From an uncultured Psychroserpens sp. (GTDB lineage Bacteria > Bacteroidota > Bacteroidia > Flavobacteriales > Flavobacteriaceae): 64,000 bases of DNA. Below are positions 8,412-16,349 of the stretch, in pieces. Positions within the stretch are counted from its first letter, which is position 1, and the number at the start of each line of letters is the position of its first letter. The notes under the pieces are model-generated. The model had not been told where the DNA came from and did no database searches. It saw only the letters and a program-made list of their open reading frames with translations. The translations under genes and the position numbers were made by a program. The stretch lies in the NCBI RefSeq assembly GCF_947501425.1, contig NZ_CANMVN010000002.1, positions 310,001 to 374,000 of the forward strand, written 5' to 3'.

Positions 8412-9758
8412 ATGAAACAATTTATCGTCTTAACGCTTTTAGCCCTTTGTACCACTACATATGCCCAAACCAATCAAAATATTTACGACATAATAGATGC
8501 TGTTTCAGAAGAACGTTTGCGTCAAGATGTTAAAACGCTCACCGGATTTGGAACACGAAACACCTTTAGTGACACCTTAAGTGATACACGAGGTATTGGA
8601 GCAGCTAGACGTTGGATAAAAAGTGAATTTGAAACCATTTCAAAAAACTGCAACAATTGTTTAAATGTGTTCTACCAAAAAGATTTCGTAACCAAGGAAG
8701 GTAATCGTCGTGTACCAAAAGATGCTTGGGTAGTGAATGTTGTTGCCGTTCAAAAAGGCACAAAATACCCTAATCGTTACATCATTATGAGTGGAGATAT
8801 TGACTCTCGTGCGAGTGACACTATGGATTTTACTACTGATGCTCCAGGTGCTAACGACAATGCATCAGGTATGGCAGGAGCTATAGAAGCAGCAAGAGTA
8901 TTGTCAAAATACCAATTTGAAAGCAGTATTGTCTATGTTGGTTTATCTGGAGAGGAACAAGGCCTATTTGGTGGAGCAGGCTTAGCAGCTTATGCTAAAG
9001 ACCAAGGTTGGGATATTATTGGCGTTTTAAACAATGATATGATCGGAAATATTGAAGGTGTGGATGGTGTGATAGATAATCGTACGTTTCGTATTTTTTC
9101 TGAACCTATTACCACTGCAGAAAAAGATCCGGAAATTTTAGCGCGCCAAGCCAGAAGTCGCCGTTTCTTTGGAGGTGAAGTCGACGGTATTTCTCGTCAG
9201 CTGGCACGTTATGTTCACAATACTGTTAAAACGTATATGCCTGAAATGAACCCGATGATGGTGTATCGCTTGGACCGATTTGGTCGTGGAGGTCACCATA
9301 GACCATTTAACGACTTAGGATATGCTGGTATTAGAATTATGGAAGCACACGAAAATTATACCCAACAACATCAAGACATAAGAACCGAAAACGGTATTAA
9401 TTATGGAGATACTTTTGAGCATGTCAATTTTGGATATGCCAAAAAACTTACAGCTGTAAATGCAATCAACATGGCAAGTCTGGCTTGGGCACCTCCTGCT
9501 CCAACTACTGTTGAGATTGGTGGTATTGTAGAAGCTTCAGTAAAATTAAAATGGAATGCTGTAGATGGTGCTAAAGGCTATAAAATTTATTGGAGAGACA
9601 CCACATCTCCAACTTGGGATCATAGTAGATACGTTGGTGATGTTACCTCATTTACCTTAGAAGGCATTGTTATTGACAACTTTTATTTTGGTGTTGCTGC
9701 CGTTGATGATGAAGGCAATGAGAGCGTTGTTGCATTTCCAAATAAGATTCTACGATAA
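8412..9758 (+). CDS. Secreted M28 family metallopeptidase with fibronectin type III domain
   Basis: A 448-residue protein with a Sec signal peptide (ends near TTYAQ). The M28 core has the bridging Asp in APGANDNASG, the general base and ligand in SGEEQGLFGG, another Asp ligand in LNNDMIGN, and the last His in ENYTQQHQD. The position normally held by the first metal-ligand His (HxD) is Asp129 in MSGDIDSR. Asp can bind zinc, so activity is not excluded. The C-terminal 95 residues form a fibronectin type III domain (VKLKWNAVDGAKGYKIYWRD). Likely an extracytoplasmic aminopeptidase scavenging peptides. It ends directly against the M23 peptidase gene with no gap. Confidence 0.88.
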   Translation: MKQFIVLTLLALCTTTYAQTNQNIYDIIDAVSEERLRQDVKTLTGFGTRNTFSDTLSDTRGIGAARRWIKSEFETISKNCNNCLNVFYQKDFVTKEGNRRVPKDAWVVNVVAVQKGTKYPNRYIIMSGDIDSRASDTMDFTTDAPGANDNASGMAGAIEAARVLSKYQFESSIVYVGLSGEEQGLFGGAGLAAYAKDQGWDIIGVLNNDMIGNIEGVDGVIDNRTFRIFSEPITTAEKDPEILARQARSRRFFGGEVDGISRQLARYVHNTVKTYMPEMNPMMVYRLDRFGRGGHHRPFNDLGYAGIRIMEAHENYTQQHQDIRTENGINYGDTFEHVNFGYAKKLTAVNAINMASLAWAPPAPTTVEIGGIVEASVKLKWNAVDGAKGYKIYWRDTTSPTWDHSRYVGDVTSFTLEGIVIDNFYFGVAAVDDEGNESVVAFPNKILR

Positions 9759-10577
9759 ATGCGTATCCTGCTTTGCCTTATCATTATCACTCTGTGCTTT
9801 TGGTCTTGTAAGGAAAAAGCAAAAAGACCGAGTTGGATTAATTTTGAATTTAGTGATGATTCTACTCATGTCTTTGGCTCAAATAAGAGAGTATATCCAT
9901 TCCAAGTCTACTTTAAGCAAAATGGGAATATAGTTTCTGATACCATTGTATTACGTGCTAACAGTTCTGTAAAATTACTGAGTTTTAAGACACAGGATAT
10001 GGATACTTTAAGTATTTTGAAATCCTATGAGTTTAAAGGTGCTTTTGGTGATCCAACTGATACTATATATGACTCCACATTTAACTATCAACTCCCATTT
10101 CCGAAGTATAAATCATATAAAGTCTTACAAGGAAACAATACCAATTTTACTCATAGTGATGCATTTTCTAGATATGCTATAGATTTTAGAATGCCTGTTG
10201 GTGATACCATTTGTGCTGCCAGAAGTGGTTATGTAGTAGGAATAGTAGAGAACTTCAATAAAAATGGTAATGATGAATCATATAGGGAATATGCCAATTT
10301 TATTACGATGTATCATGAAGACGGTACCTTTAGTCAGTATGTACATTTAAAACAGAATGGTGCTTTAGTGTCCTTAAATGAATATGTTGAGCAAGGTCAA
10401 CCCATTGCCTTATCAGGAAATACTGGTTGGTCTACTGAGCCACATTTACACTTTGCGGTATTTAGATCTGTTCCTTTAAATTTTGAATCGATTCCAATTA
10501 TAATTAACGGAAATCGAAGTCAAACCATTAAGAAATGGGATGTAGCGTCTCATGATATACAAAAAGACCATCCGTAA
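9759..10577 (+). CDS. M23 family metallopeptidase (LytM-type), lipoprotein
   Basis: A 272-residue protein with an N-terminal signal and a cysteine typical of lipoproteins (LCFWSCKEK). The C-terminal half is a LytM/M23 domain: the first zinc ligands are in FTHSDAFSRYAIDF (H and D), and the catalytic HLHF motif follows GNTGWSTEP. Both parts are intact, so it is predicted to be an active peptidoglycan or peptide endopeptidase. Its ATG immediately follows the M28 stop codon, so the two peptidases are probably co-translated. Its own TAA (10575-10577) falls inside the loop of the downstream terminator. Confidence 0.87.
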   Translation: MRILLCLIIITLCFWSCKEKAKRPSWINFEFSDDSTHVFGSNKRVYPFQVYFKQNGNIVSDTIVLRANSSVKLLSFKTQDMDTLSILKSYEFKGAFGDPTDTIYDSTFNYQLPFPKYKSYKVLQGNNTNFTHSDAFSRYAIDFRMPVGDTICAARSGYVVGIVENFNKNGNDESYREYANFITMYHEDGTFSQYVHLKQNGALVSLNEYVEQGQPIALSGNTGWSTEPHLHFAVFRSVPLNFESIPIIINGNRSQTIKKWDVASHDIQKDHP

Positions 10578-10588
10578 GGATAGTCTTT
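10563..10588. terminator. Bidirectional terminator between convergent genes
   Basis: The stem AAAGACCATCC pairs with GGATAGTCTTT around a four-base loop GTAA (10574-10577), with one C-A mismatch. The loop contains the stop codon of the M23 gene. On the other strand it ends the T9SS protein gene. A second hairpin with the same mismatch at the same stem position lies at 11871-11898. Confidence 0.8.
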
Positions 10589-10614
10589 AAGTTGACATAA
10601 AATAAAAAAACTAA

Positions 10615-11412
10615 CTAATTAACTAAAATCTTCTTTGAGTTGATCCCGTTATTGGTTCTAACGATTACAACATAAGTTCCCGTTGTCAATCGGTTTGTAT
10701 CGATATTCAACTCACTATTAGTATTAGGTGTGTTAGATCTGTGGACTGATTTACCTAAAATAGAATAGACTTCTACCGCTTCTATTTTTAAGTTTGTTTT
10801 ATTTGATATTTTAATTTGGTCTGCAGCAACATTAAATCTAATATCTAATGCATTTGCTGCTGTTTCAAATTCATTTGTTCCTAAAGTTTCAGGTTGCATG
10901 AACACAATTTTAAATCGGTTTAAATACACTCCAGAGTTTAAGTTCACCTCATATGGCCCTTCTTTTAGACTATGGTACTCATCTAAAGTTGTATCATGTA
11001 AAAAGATTTTCATTGAACTTGGGATATTTTCCAACTTGTCAATAGCTATAGTATTTAATCCGTTTGTACTTGTATTGATTCCTAATGAAAGAACAGTTTC
11101 TTCATTAATTTCTGTAATTCCTTGGTTTAAGTACTTTCCAGAGTCAATGACCCAATACATATCGTCTGCTTGAATATTATTCATTTCAGAATCGAAATCG
11201 GCATCATAACCTTCTGTTGCATTCTCATCGGCCATAACTAAAATTTCTCTCATGAATGAATTTGGAGAGTTATACTCTAATCTAATCTTCATTCTTAAAT
11301 CCTCACCTTGAGGATCATTGTCATTACTCTCAGGAGTAGTGTTTGCGAATAAACCAGTTGTACTGATCAACAAACAAAATAATAATAGTGATGCTTTAGT
11401 AATTTTTTTCAT
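10615..11412 (-). CDS. Short T9SS-sorted surface protein, truncated paralogue of the next gene
   Basis: I place the start at 11412 (265 residues): that ATG gives a clean signal peptide (MKKITKASLLLFCLLISTTG) and the same AACTATTATT-ATG context as its neighbour. The mature protein aligns along its whole length with the last 230 residues of the 1082-residue protein at 11923-15171, including RMKIRLEYNSPN, DDMYWVIDSGKY, LENIP and LKEGPYEVNLNSGVYL. It ends in a type A T9SS sorting domain (AVEVYSILGKSV, then LTTGTYVVIVRTNNG and KILVN). It lacks the LamG and middle regions of its paralogue. Function is unknown; probably a surface or secreted structural protein. Duplication followed by internal deletion explains it best. 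Confidence 0.85.
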   Translation of the reverse strand: MKKITKASLLLFCLLISTTGLFANTTPESNDNDPQGEDLRMKIRLEYNSPNSFMREILVMADENATEGYDADFDSEMNNIQADDMYWVIDSGKYLNQGITEINEETVLSLGINTSTNGLNTIAIDKLENIPSSMKIFLHDTTLDEYHSLKEGPYEVNLNSGVYLNRFKIVFMQPETLGTNEFETAANALDIRFNVAADQIKISNKTNLKIEAVEVYSILGKSVHRSNTPNTNSELNIDTNRLTTGTYVVIVRTNNGINSKKILVN

Positions 11413-11502
11413 AATAATAGTTTTTAATGATGTCATGCATCATAGCTTAGTTAAATTCTCTTACTTAAATTAAATGTTGTGATATAAAAACTTATAACAC
11501 TT

Positions 11503-11570
11503 TGAGGGAGAATACTTGACTATTATGAAAAGTATTTGGATTAATTAGATATTGAAAAAAATATTATGAA
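11503..11570 (-). repeat. Duplicated leader block 2, copy A (with dyad)
   Basis: It is near-identical to 15301-15368; the core GGATTAATTAGATATTGAAA is exact in both. It includes an inverted pair AATACTT (11511-11517) and AAGTATT (11530-11536) with a 12-base spacer. Copy B keeps the same geometry with a slightly degraded right arm. Conservation across a 3.8-kb duplication, in otherwise diverged intergenic DNA, suggests an operator or promoter for the leftward surface-protein genes. Confidence 0.7.
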
Positions 11571-11589
11571 GTATAAATAGGTATTTAAA

Positions 11590-11646
11590 TTTCATAGGCT
11601 TGGGGCCACATATTTAATTGTATGAACAAACACACAATTTCAATAA
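11590..11646 (-). repeat. Duplicated leader block 3, copy A
   Basis: It shares TTTCATAGGCTTGGGGCCA and the following ATATTTAATTGTA, then CACAATTTCAATAA, with 15488-15542. The G-rich core stands out in this AT-rich DNA. It lies about 180-230 bases upstream of the ATG at 11412, as an upstream regulatory element or the far 5' end of a long untranslated leader. Confidence 0.7.
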
Positions 11647-11870
11647 CACTTCAAATATAGAGTGCATACAATGCGACTGTTCAAATACTCGATTACATGA
11701 AAAAAATACTCGTTAAAGTGATACAATTTGCAAAAATTACCGATAAAAAGCACGTTTTCAAAACGCAAAGCCCCCTGTAACAACATACTGTATAACAGTA
11801 TTTTAACACCCTTAACCGTAGAATCATCTATCCTACGTTTATACTTGTTTTATAGAAGTAACCACATAAC

Positions 11871-11898
11871 AAAAAGACCGCCAAACGGCAGTCTTTTT
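11871..11898 (-). terminator. Terminator after the long T9SS protein gene
   Basis: A 12-bp stem AAAAAGACCGCC / GGCAGTCTTTTT with loop AAAC and one internal C-A mismatch, flanked by A/T runs on both sides. The following bases, GTTGACATAAAAT...AATTAACTA, match those after 10588, so this terminator is a sister copy of the one at 10563-10588. Confidence 0.85.
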
Positions 11899-11922
11899 GT
11901 TGACATAAAATTAAAAAACTAA

Positions 11923-14900
11923 TTAATTAACTATAACTTTTTGAGAGTAGTTTCCAGACTCTGTTTTAATTTTTACGATATATGCTCCAGTACTTAAAGT
12001 TGAAGCATCCAATTTGATTTCACTATTGGTTGTATTTTCATCTGATACCATAACAGACTGTCCGAGAATTGTAAATATTTCCACAGCATCAATAACAAGA
12101 TTTTTTGAGTTTACTATCGTAATGGTCTCATCGGTTTTATCGTGAAATATAGTCAAACCTGCTTCATTAGCTTCATGGTTTGAAACACTTAAAGAGTCTT
12201 GATTAGTAAACACCACTTCAAAACGACTTAAATAGACACCAGCGATCAAGTTAACTTCGTAACTACCTTCTTTAAGATTATGGAATACTCCCATGTCAAT
12301 ATCGTGTAAATAGATATCCATCTCCTCTGGTATATTTTCTAATTTATCAATTGAGATATCATTTATTCCGTTGCTATTGATATTAATACCTAATGGCAAT
12401 ACTGTTTCTGTATCTATTGTATTAATACCTTGAATTACATATTTACCCTGATCAATTAACCAGTACATATCATCAGATTGGTTATCATACAATTCTGCAT
12501 CATATCCCCAATCATAACCCATAGTTGCATTTTCATCTGCAGTAACAAGTATCTTTCTTACATAAGTGTTTACAGAATTAAATTTCAAACGAATTTTCAT
12601 TCTTAAATCAGTTTCTTCTTCAGTAGGTGGTGCTTCATCTTGTGAAATCTGCGGACCAGCCTGACGCATAAAGGTTGAAGCACTTGTGGCTTCGGTCATA
12701 AATACTCTCTGACTATTATTAAATCTGATGGTGCCTGTATTTTCTCCTACAACAAAGAATCCTTGTCCGACAGGAATATATCTACCTGGTAATTTTGTTC
12801 CTATTAAAACACTTTGATCAACATCTTCATCAGCGATACCATAAGCTACAGCAGGAACTGATCCAGCTAAATTATATGTCGCATATCCACCTTGATATTC
12901 AGATAAAATGTGTGATCCTCCTCCCCAATGCTCCCAGAAATATAAGGTACCAGTTGTGTTACCTGGCGCATCAATTGTTGGTGCATTATCCAGAATAAAC
13001 TCGTGCGCATCTATAGCAGAGGCGTAAGGATTTCCAACTAAGTAATCGTTACCAGCATTAAGCGGTAAAGTAATTGTACCATTATTAGGTTTTCCTTCTA
13101 CAGTATAGTTTTGTTCTAATGCTACATTTCCAGAGGTATTGGTAACACCTTTCATTGTAAAACCTTCTCCAGGACTTAATGAGCCTGTACTTCTAACATG
13201 TTGCCAAGCAGAGTAATCTCCGTCAGGTTGGTTTGCAAATTTCCATATCCAATAATCTGCTATAGTAATTGGATTACCAGCACTACCATTATAGCTATTA
13301 GTGACAAAATTTATGTTTTGAGGCGAAACCGGATTGGTACCATCTTTAAATACTGAGCCTACAGTATAACTTGTATTATTTGTAGTTACACTAGTCACTC
13401 CAACAGGAGACGCCCAATAATTATAAGTGTACATATCCCTGGTACCTTGCTGGTCTTTTTCTAAAGTACCAGAACTTGTAACATCTAATTCACTTTCTTC
13501 AGTCTGAATTAATTGAGACTCTCCATCTAAATCTATTTTTCCATCTAATTTCAAGTACCATGAATTATACAGACCTGAATCACCATTGATTATTAATTCT
13601 TTAGAATTATCTATTATCAAACCAATAGTTTCGTGGTCTTCATTTGTTTCCAAATCGTCTGAAATCTTTATAATAGCAGAAGCCGTATGAGAATCTGATA
13701 TATCCCAAACATCACCATGTACCCAGTTATTTTTATCTTTCCAATTTCCAGTACCTCCTGACTTAGTTCTATAAGGCAATGGTGCAGTGTAATCTTGATA
13801 TGTTCTCATACCATGTAAGTTTCCATTTTCACCAGAAATTGAGCTATCTGAAGTTTGGCCATTGTTTAAGATATCCATTTTGTAGTATAATATTAAATCA
13901 CTCCACAATAAACCATCTATATCTTTTGGAATTACTGTACCTCTTACTTTTCCAGCATTATTTTCTATTTCTTGATACACTTGTCTTTGTAATTGACGCT
14001 GTGTTAATGCCTTACTATAAACTCTGGTTTCATAAATGGACCCTTCAAAATAGTTATTGTCATTTTCAGTGTTTCTTCCTATTTCAAAATCGTAATTTGC
14101 ATTCCATGTTGCTGTATTATCCAGAGCAGTACCTGTCATTCCGCTAAATGTCCAGACCAAATCTCCATTCAGATACAATTTTAACTCTTGATTATTGCCA
14201 TCATAAATGGCCGCAACATGATACCATAAGTTTGTTGATAGTGTTGGTGCATAGATACTAGGCGTACCTTTCCCATATGATAGGGTTTTAGCATATGTTT
14301 TTAGTTTCATGTTTGAATCTACATAAATTCTAAAATTCCTTTGTCCCATGATTTCACCTCCATCAAAATTTGAATCTAATTTGACCCAAGACATCATAGT
14401 TACTTCAGATTCATTTCCTAAAAACGCTGCCCTATTAATATAATCGTCCTGACCATCAAAATCTAATGTTAAACCTTCTACCTTACTAAAAGCGATTTCC
14501 CATCTATCATTAATTGAGTTAGAACTAGAGGCAGCATCCATTGTCAACTCGAAGGTTATGGTTTGGAACACACCATTTAATCGAACACTTCCAGAAGCTG
14601 TTCCATCTAATGGTGGGCCACATTCTGAAGGTAAAGAGTTATAAGTTTGTCCTGCGCTTCTTCCCAATGATGTAGGAGTTACTACGAAATGAGTATCATT
14701 TCCTGACAACCTTGTAAATGTAATTCCTGGAGTAGCTATACTTACCAGTGTTGAAGTTGTTAAGTTAGCCATTTGCCCTCCTCCTAATCGGTCAAAATGC
14801 ATGACAGGATTTTCTACAGCTTTGCTAAACGTAAATTCTAAATATGCTTTATTTGGAAATGTATGCCTAATACTTAAAGAAGGATTACCAACAATAGTCG

Positions 14901-15171
14901 CATCACTATAAGCGCCATTATTACATCCCATGGTATCATTTGTTTGAAAATCATTTAATGTATAACCTGTACCGCTTCCATAATTAGATGCAGAAGCCGT
15001 AATATCTATACCACCAGCAGAAGTTGTCCAAGTTGTTGATGCTCCACTTCCTGAAGCCACCCATACACCAGAATTTTGTGCAAATACTGCAACAGTATTG
15101 AACACAAAAAAGATAATCAAAAGAAATAATTTTGCAATAGTAGGTGTTCCAAAATTCTTAATAGCTTTCAT
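11923..15171 (-). CDS. Large T9SS-sorted surface protein with LamG-like domain
   Basis: 1082 residues. A signal peptide (ends near AVFAQ) is followed by about 200 residues of beta-rich sequence. A concanavalin/LamG-like domain spans about 235-400 (LDFDGQDDYINRAAFLGNES, LWYHVAAIYDGNNQELKLYLNG, FEGSIYETRVYSKALTQRQL). A region with GTGNWKDKNNWVHGDVW and GNDYLVGNPYASAIDAHEF follows, as in Bacteroidota adhesin-like proteins. The end is a type A sorting domain (AVEIFTILGQSV ... LSTGAYIVKIKTESG ... KVIVN), so the protein should cross the outer membrane by T9SS and be attached or released. Likely roles are adhesion or glycan binding. The last 230 residues are duplicated in the gene at 10615-11412. 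No catalytic motif was found. Confidence 0.88.
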   Translation of the reverse strand: MKAIKNFGTPTIAKLFLLIIFFVFNTVAVFAQNSGVWVASGSGASTTWTTSAGGIDITASASNYGSGTGYTLNDFQTNDTMGCNNGAYSDATIVGNPSLSIRHTFPNKAYLEFTFSKAVENPVMHFDRLGGGQMANLTTSTLVSIATPGITFTRLSGNDTHFVVTPTSLGRSAGQTYNSLPSECGPPLDGTASGSVRLNGVFQTITFELTMDAASSSNSINDRWEIAFSKVEGLTLDFDGQDDYINRAAFLGNESEVTMMSWVKLDSNFDGGEIMGQRNFRIYVDSNMKLKTYAKTLSYGKGTPSIYAPTLSTNLWYHVAAIYDGNNQELKLYLNGDLVWTFSGMTGTALDNTATWNANYDFEIGRNTENDNNYFEGSIYETRVYSKALTQRQLQRQVYQEIENNAGKVRGTVIPKDIDGLLWSDLILYYKMDILNNGQTSDSSISGENGNLHGMRTYQDYTAPLPYRTKSGGTGNWKDKNNWVHGDVWDISDSHTASAIIKISDDLETNEDHETIGLIIDNSKELIINGDSGLYNSWYLKLDGKIDLDGESQLIQTEESELDVTSSGTLEKDQQGTRDMYTYNYWASPVGVTSVTTNNTSYTVGSVFKDGTNPVSPQNINFVTNSYNGSAGNPITIADYWIWKFANQPDGDYSAWQHVRSTGSLSPGEGFTMKGVTNTSGNVALEQNYTVEGKPNNGTITLPLNAGNDYLVGNPYASAIDAHEFILDNAPTIDAPGNTTGTLYFWEHWGGGSHILSEYQGGYATYNLAGSVPAVAYGIADEDVDQSVLIGTKLPGRYIPVGQGFFVVGENTGTIRFNNSQRVFMTEATSASTFMRQAGPQISQDEAPPTEEETDLRMKIRLKFNSVNTYVRKILVTADENATMGYDWGYDAELYDNQSDDMYWLIDQGKYVIQGINTIDTETVLPLGININSNGINDISIDKLENIPEEMDIYLHDIDMGVFHNLKEGSYEVNLIAGVYLSRFEVVFTNQDSLSVSNHEANEAGLTIFHDKTDETITIVNSKNLVIDAVEIFTILGQSVMVSDENTTNSEIKLDASTLSTGAYIVKIKTESGNYSQKVIVN

Positions 15172-15273
15172 AATAATAGTTTTAAATGATGTATCGCATC
15201 ATTGGGTTAAGTAAAATCCCTTACTTTTTTTTAGCACTAATTTTATTTATGCATTTCACATGCTGTGCCACAA

Positions 15274-15289
15274 ACTAACAATTGTTAGT
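15274..15289. promoter_or_regulatory. Perfect 16-base palindrome upstream of the large T9SS gene
   Basis: ACTAACAATTGTTAGT is exactly self-complementary and sits about 105-120 bases upstream of the ATG at 15171. It is absent from the paralogous leader upstream of 11412. Its form suits a dimeric regulator; which one is unknown. Confidence 0.5.
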
Positions 15290-15300
15290 AAGCGACATAA

Positions 15301-15368
15301 TGAGGGAAAATACTTCGTTATTACGAGAGGTATTTTGGATTAATTAGATATTGAAAAAATAATATGAA
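15301..15368 (-). repeat. Duplicated leader block 2, copy B
   Basis: Sister of 11503-11570. It retains TGAGGGA, the left dyad arm AATACTT, the 12-base spacer, a right arm AGGTATT and the exact core GGATTAATTAGATATTGAAA. It lies 130-197 bases upstream of the ATG at 15171. Confidence 0.7.
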
Positions 15369-15487
15369 AATGAAGTACCTATTTGGTTCTATGTGTATGA
15401 AAAAACAATCCGTAATAATCTGTATAACAGATTTGGAAAGAAAGAACATAACATTGCAGTAGAAACTGCTTTAAATAAGTATTTTTG

Positions 15488-15542
15488 TTTCATAGGCTTG
15501 GGGCCAAATATTTAATTGTAAAAAAATCACAATTTCAATAAT
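15488..15542 (-). repeat. Duplicated leader block 3, copy B
   Basis: Sister of 11590-11646: TTTCATAGGCTTGGGGCCA, ATATTTAATTGTA, then CACAATTTCAATAA. It lies farther from block 2 than in copy A (about 120 bases against about 20), because copy B carries inserted or retained sequence with two dyads. Confidence 0.7.
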
Positions 15543-15747
15543 CAGGGTAAATGTATGTTTACCTCCAATAACCAAAAAGACTTAATCGATTAAGTGTGCT
15601 ACATATTCGACGAAATACATGCAAATGTTAAAATAATCGCTGAAAAACAGTCTGAAATACCAAAAATGACAAAAAAACGTAATTCCAACAAAATCAATAC
15701 TTTAGAGTATTTGATAAATAAATATTGTCAGTGAAATCTTAAAAAAC

Positions 15748-16311
15748 ATGGAACATTATTTCAAAACTGACCAAGAATGGAGAAATTGGCTCATGGAACA
15801 CCACAATACGTCTAAAGGTATCTATTTGATCTTTTACAAAGTAGAAAACAAAGAAGTATCCATGCGTTGGGAGGAAGCTGTAAAAGTGGCCTTATGTTTT
15901 GGTTGGATAGATTCTACAGTTAAGAGTTTAGGAGGTGGAAAACGCAGACAGTATTTTTGTCCGAGAAAACCCAAAAGTGTTTGGAGTGCTTTGAATAAAA
16001 GATACATTAAAGAACTTATATCACTTGATCTTATTCACGAAAGTGGATTACGATGTATAGAACTAGCAAAGCAAAATGGAAGCTGGACTGCATTAGATGA
16101 TGTAGAAAAAGGTATTATTCCAGAGGCATTACAACTGGCTTTCGACAAAAATCCAGAAGCTTTCAAAAATTATAACAACTTTGCACCATCCTATAGAAAG
16201 AGTTATCTGTATTGGTTAAATCAGGCCAAACGAGAAGCTACACGCGAAAAGCGTATTAAGGAAATTATCAGATTATGTGTCAATAACACCAAAAGCAGAG
16301 ATACATGGTAA
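15748..16311 (+). CDS. YdeI/OmpD-associated family protein
   Basis: A 187-residue cytoplasmic protein without a signal. It starts with the family pattern FKTDQEWRNWLMEHHNTSKGIYLIFYK, has the core WEEAVKVALCFGWIDSTVKSLGGGKRRQYFCPRKPKSVWSALNK in pieces, and ends with the C-terminal helix YRKSYLYWLNQAKREATREKRI. Members are annotated as YdeI/OmpD-associated or bacteriocin-protection proteins; the biochemical role is not established. It stands alone between the T9SS leader and a small membrane protein. A second gene with the related C-terminal domain is at 47547. Confidence 0.85.
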   Translation: MEHYFKTDQEWRNWLMEHHNTSKGIYLIFYKVENKEVSMRWEEAVKVALCFGWIDSTVKSLGGGKRRQYFCPRKPKSVWSALNKRYIKELISLDLIHESGLRCIELAKQNGSWTALDDVEKGIIPEALQLAFDKNPEAFKNYNNFAPSYRKSYLYWLNQAKREATREKRIKEIIRLCVNNTKSRDTW

Positions 16312-16349
16312 AAAATTATTAGTATTTTTAATTTAAAATACTAAATAAG

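Larger units (their letters stand above)
11413..11922. other. 510-base intergenic region with a leader duplicated from the neighbouring locus
   Basis: This holds the leader of the short T9SS gene and the terminator of the long one. Blocks shared with 15172-15545 are at 11413-11440 (AATAATAG plus a TTTTAATGATG stretch), 11503-11570 and 11590-11646. Other dyads are CGTTTTcAAAACG at 11752-11764 and ATACTGT-ata-ACAGTAT at 11785-11801. A 64-codon rightward frame at 11728 has no recognisable content and I do not call it. No tRNA or other RNA gene was seen. Confidence 0.7.
15172..15747. other. 576-base intergenic region: leader of the large T9SS gene
   Basis: It contains duplicated blocks 2 (15301-15368) and 3 (15488-15542), a perfect 16-base palindrome ACTAACAATTGTTAGT at 15274-15289, a dyad AATCTGT-ata-ACAGATT at 15417-15433 and a small hairpin GCAGT-agaa-ACTGC at 15456-15469. 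The part beyond 15545 lies before the rightward YdeI-like gene. No open frame of interest and no known RNA family was recognised. Confidence 0.7.

Noticed and set aside
11412-11436. Start at 11436 for the short T9SS protein
   Set aside because: It puts eight polar residues ahead of the signal peptide; ATG 11412 shares the start context of the paralogue.
11785-11801. LexA-type SOS box
   Set aside because: CTGT and ACAG are only three bases apart, too close for the known CTGT-N8-ACAG site, and the neighbouring genes are not SOS genes.
11728-11922. Small rightward open frame of 64 codons
   Set aside because: No ribosome-binding context, no recognisable protein pattern, and it crosses the terminator of the opposite gene.
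13779-14147. Antisense frame of 122 codons inside the large T9SS gene
   Set aside because: It is a shadow of the coding strand with no signal, motif or promoter; its Leu/Tyr/His-rich composition is typical of reverse reading.
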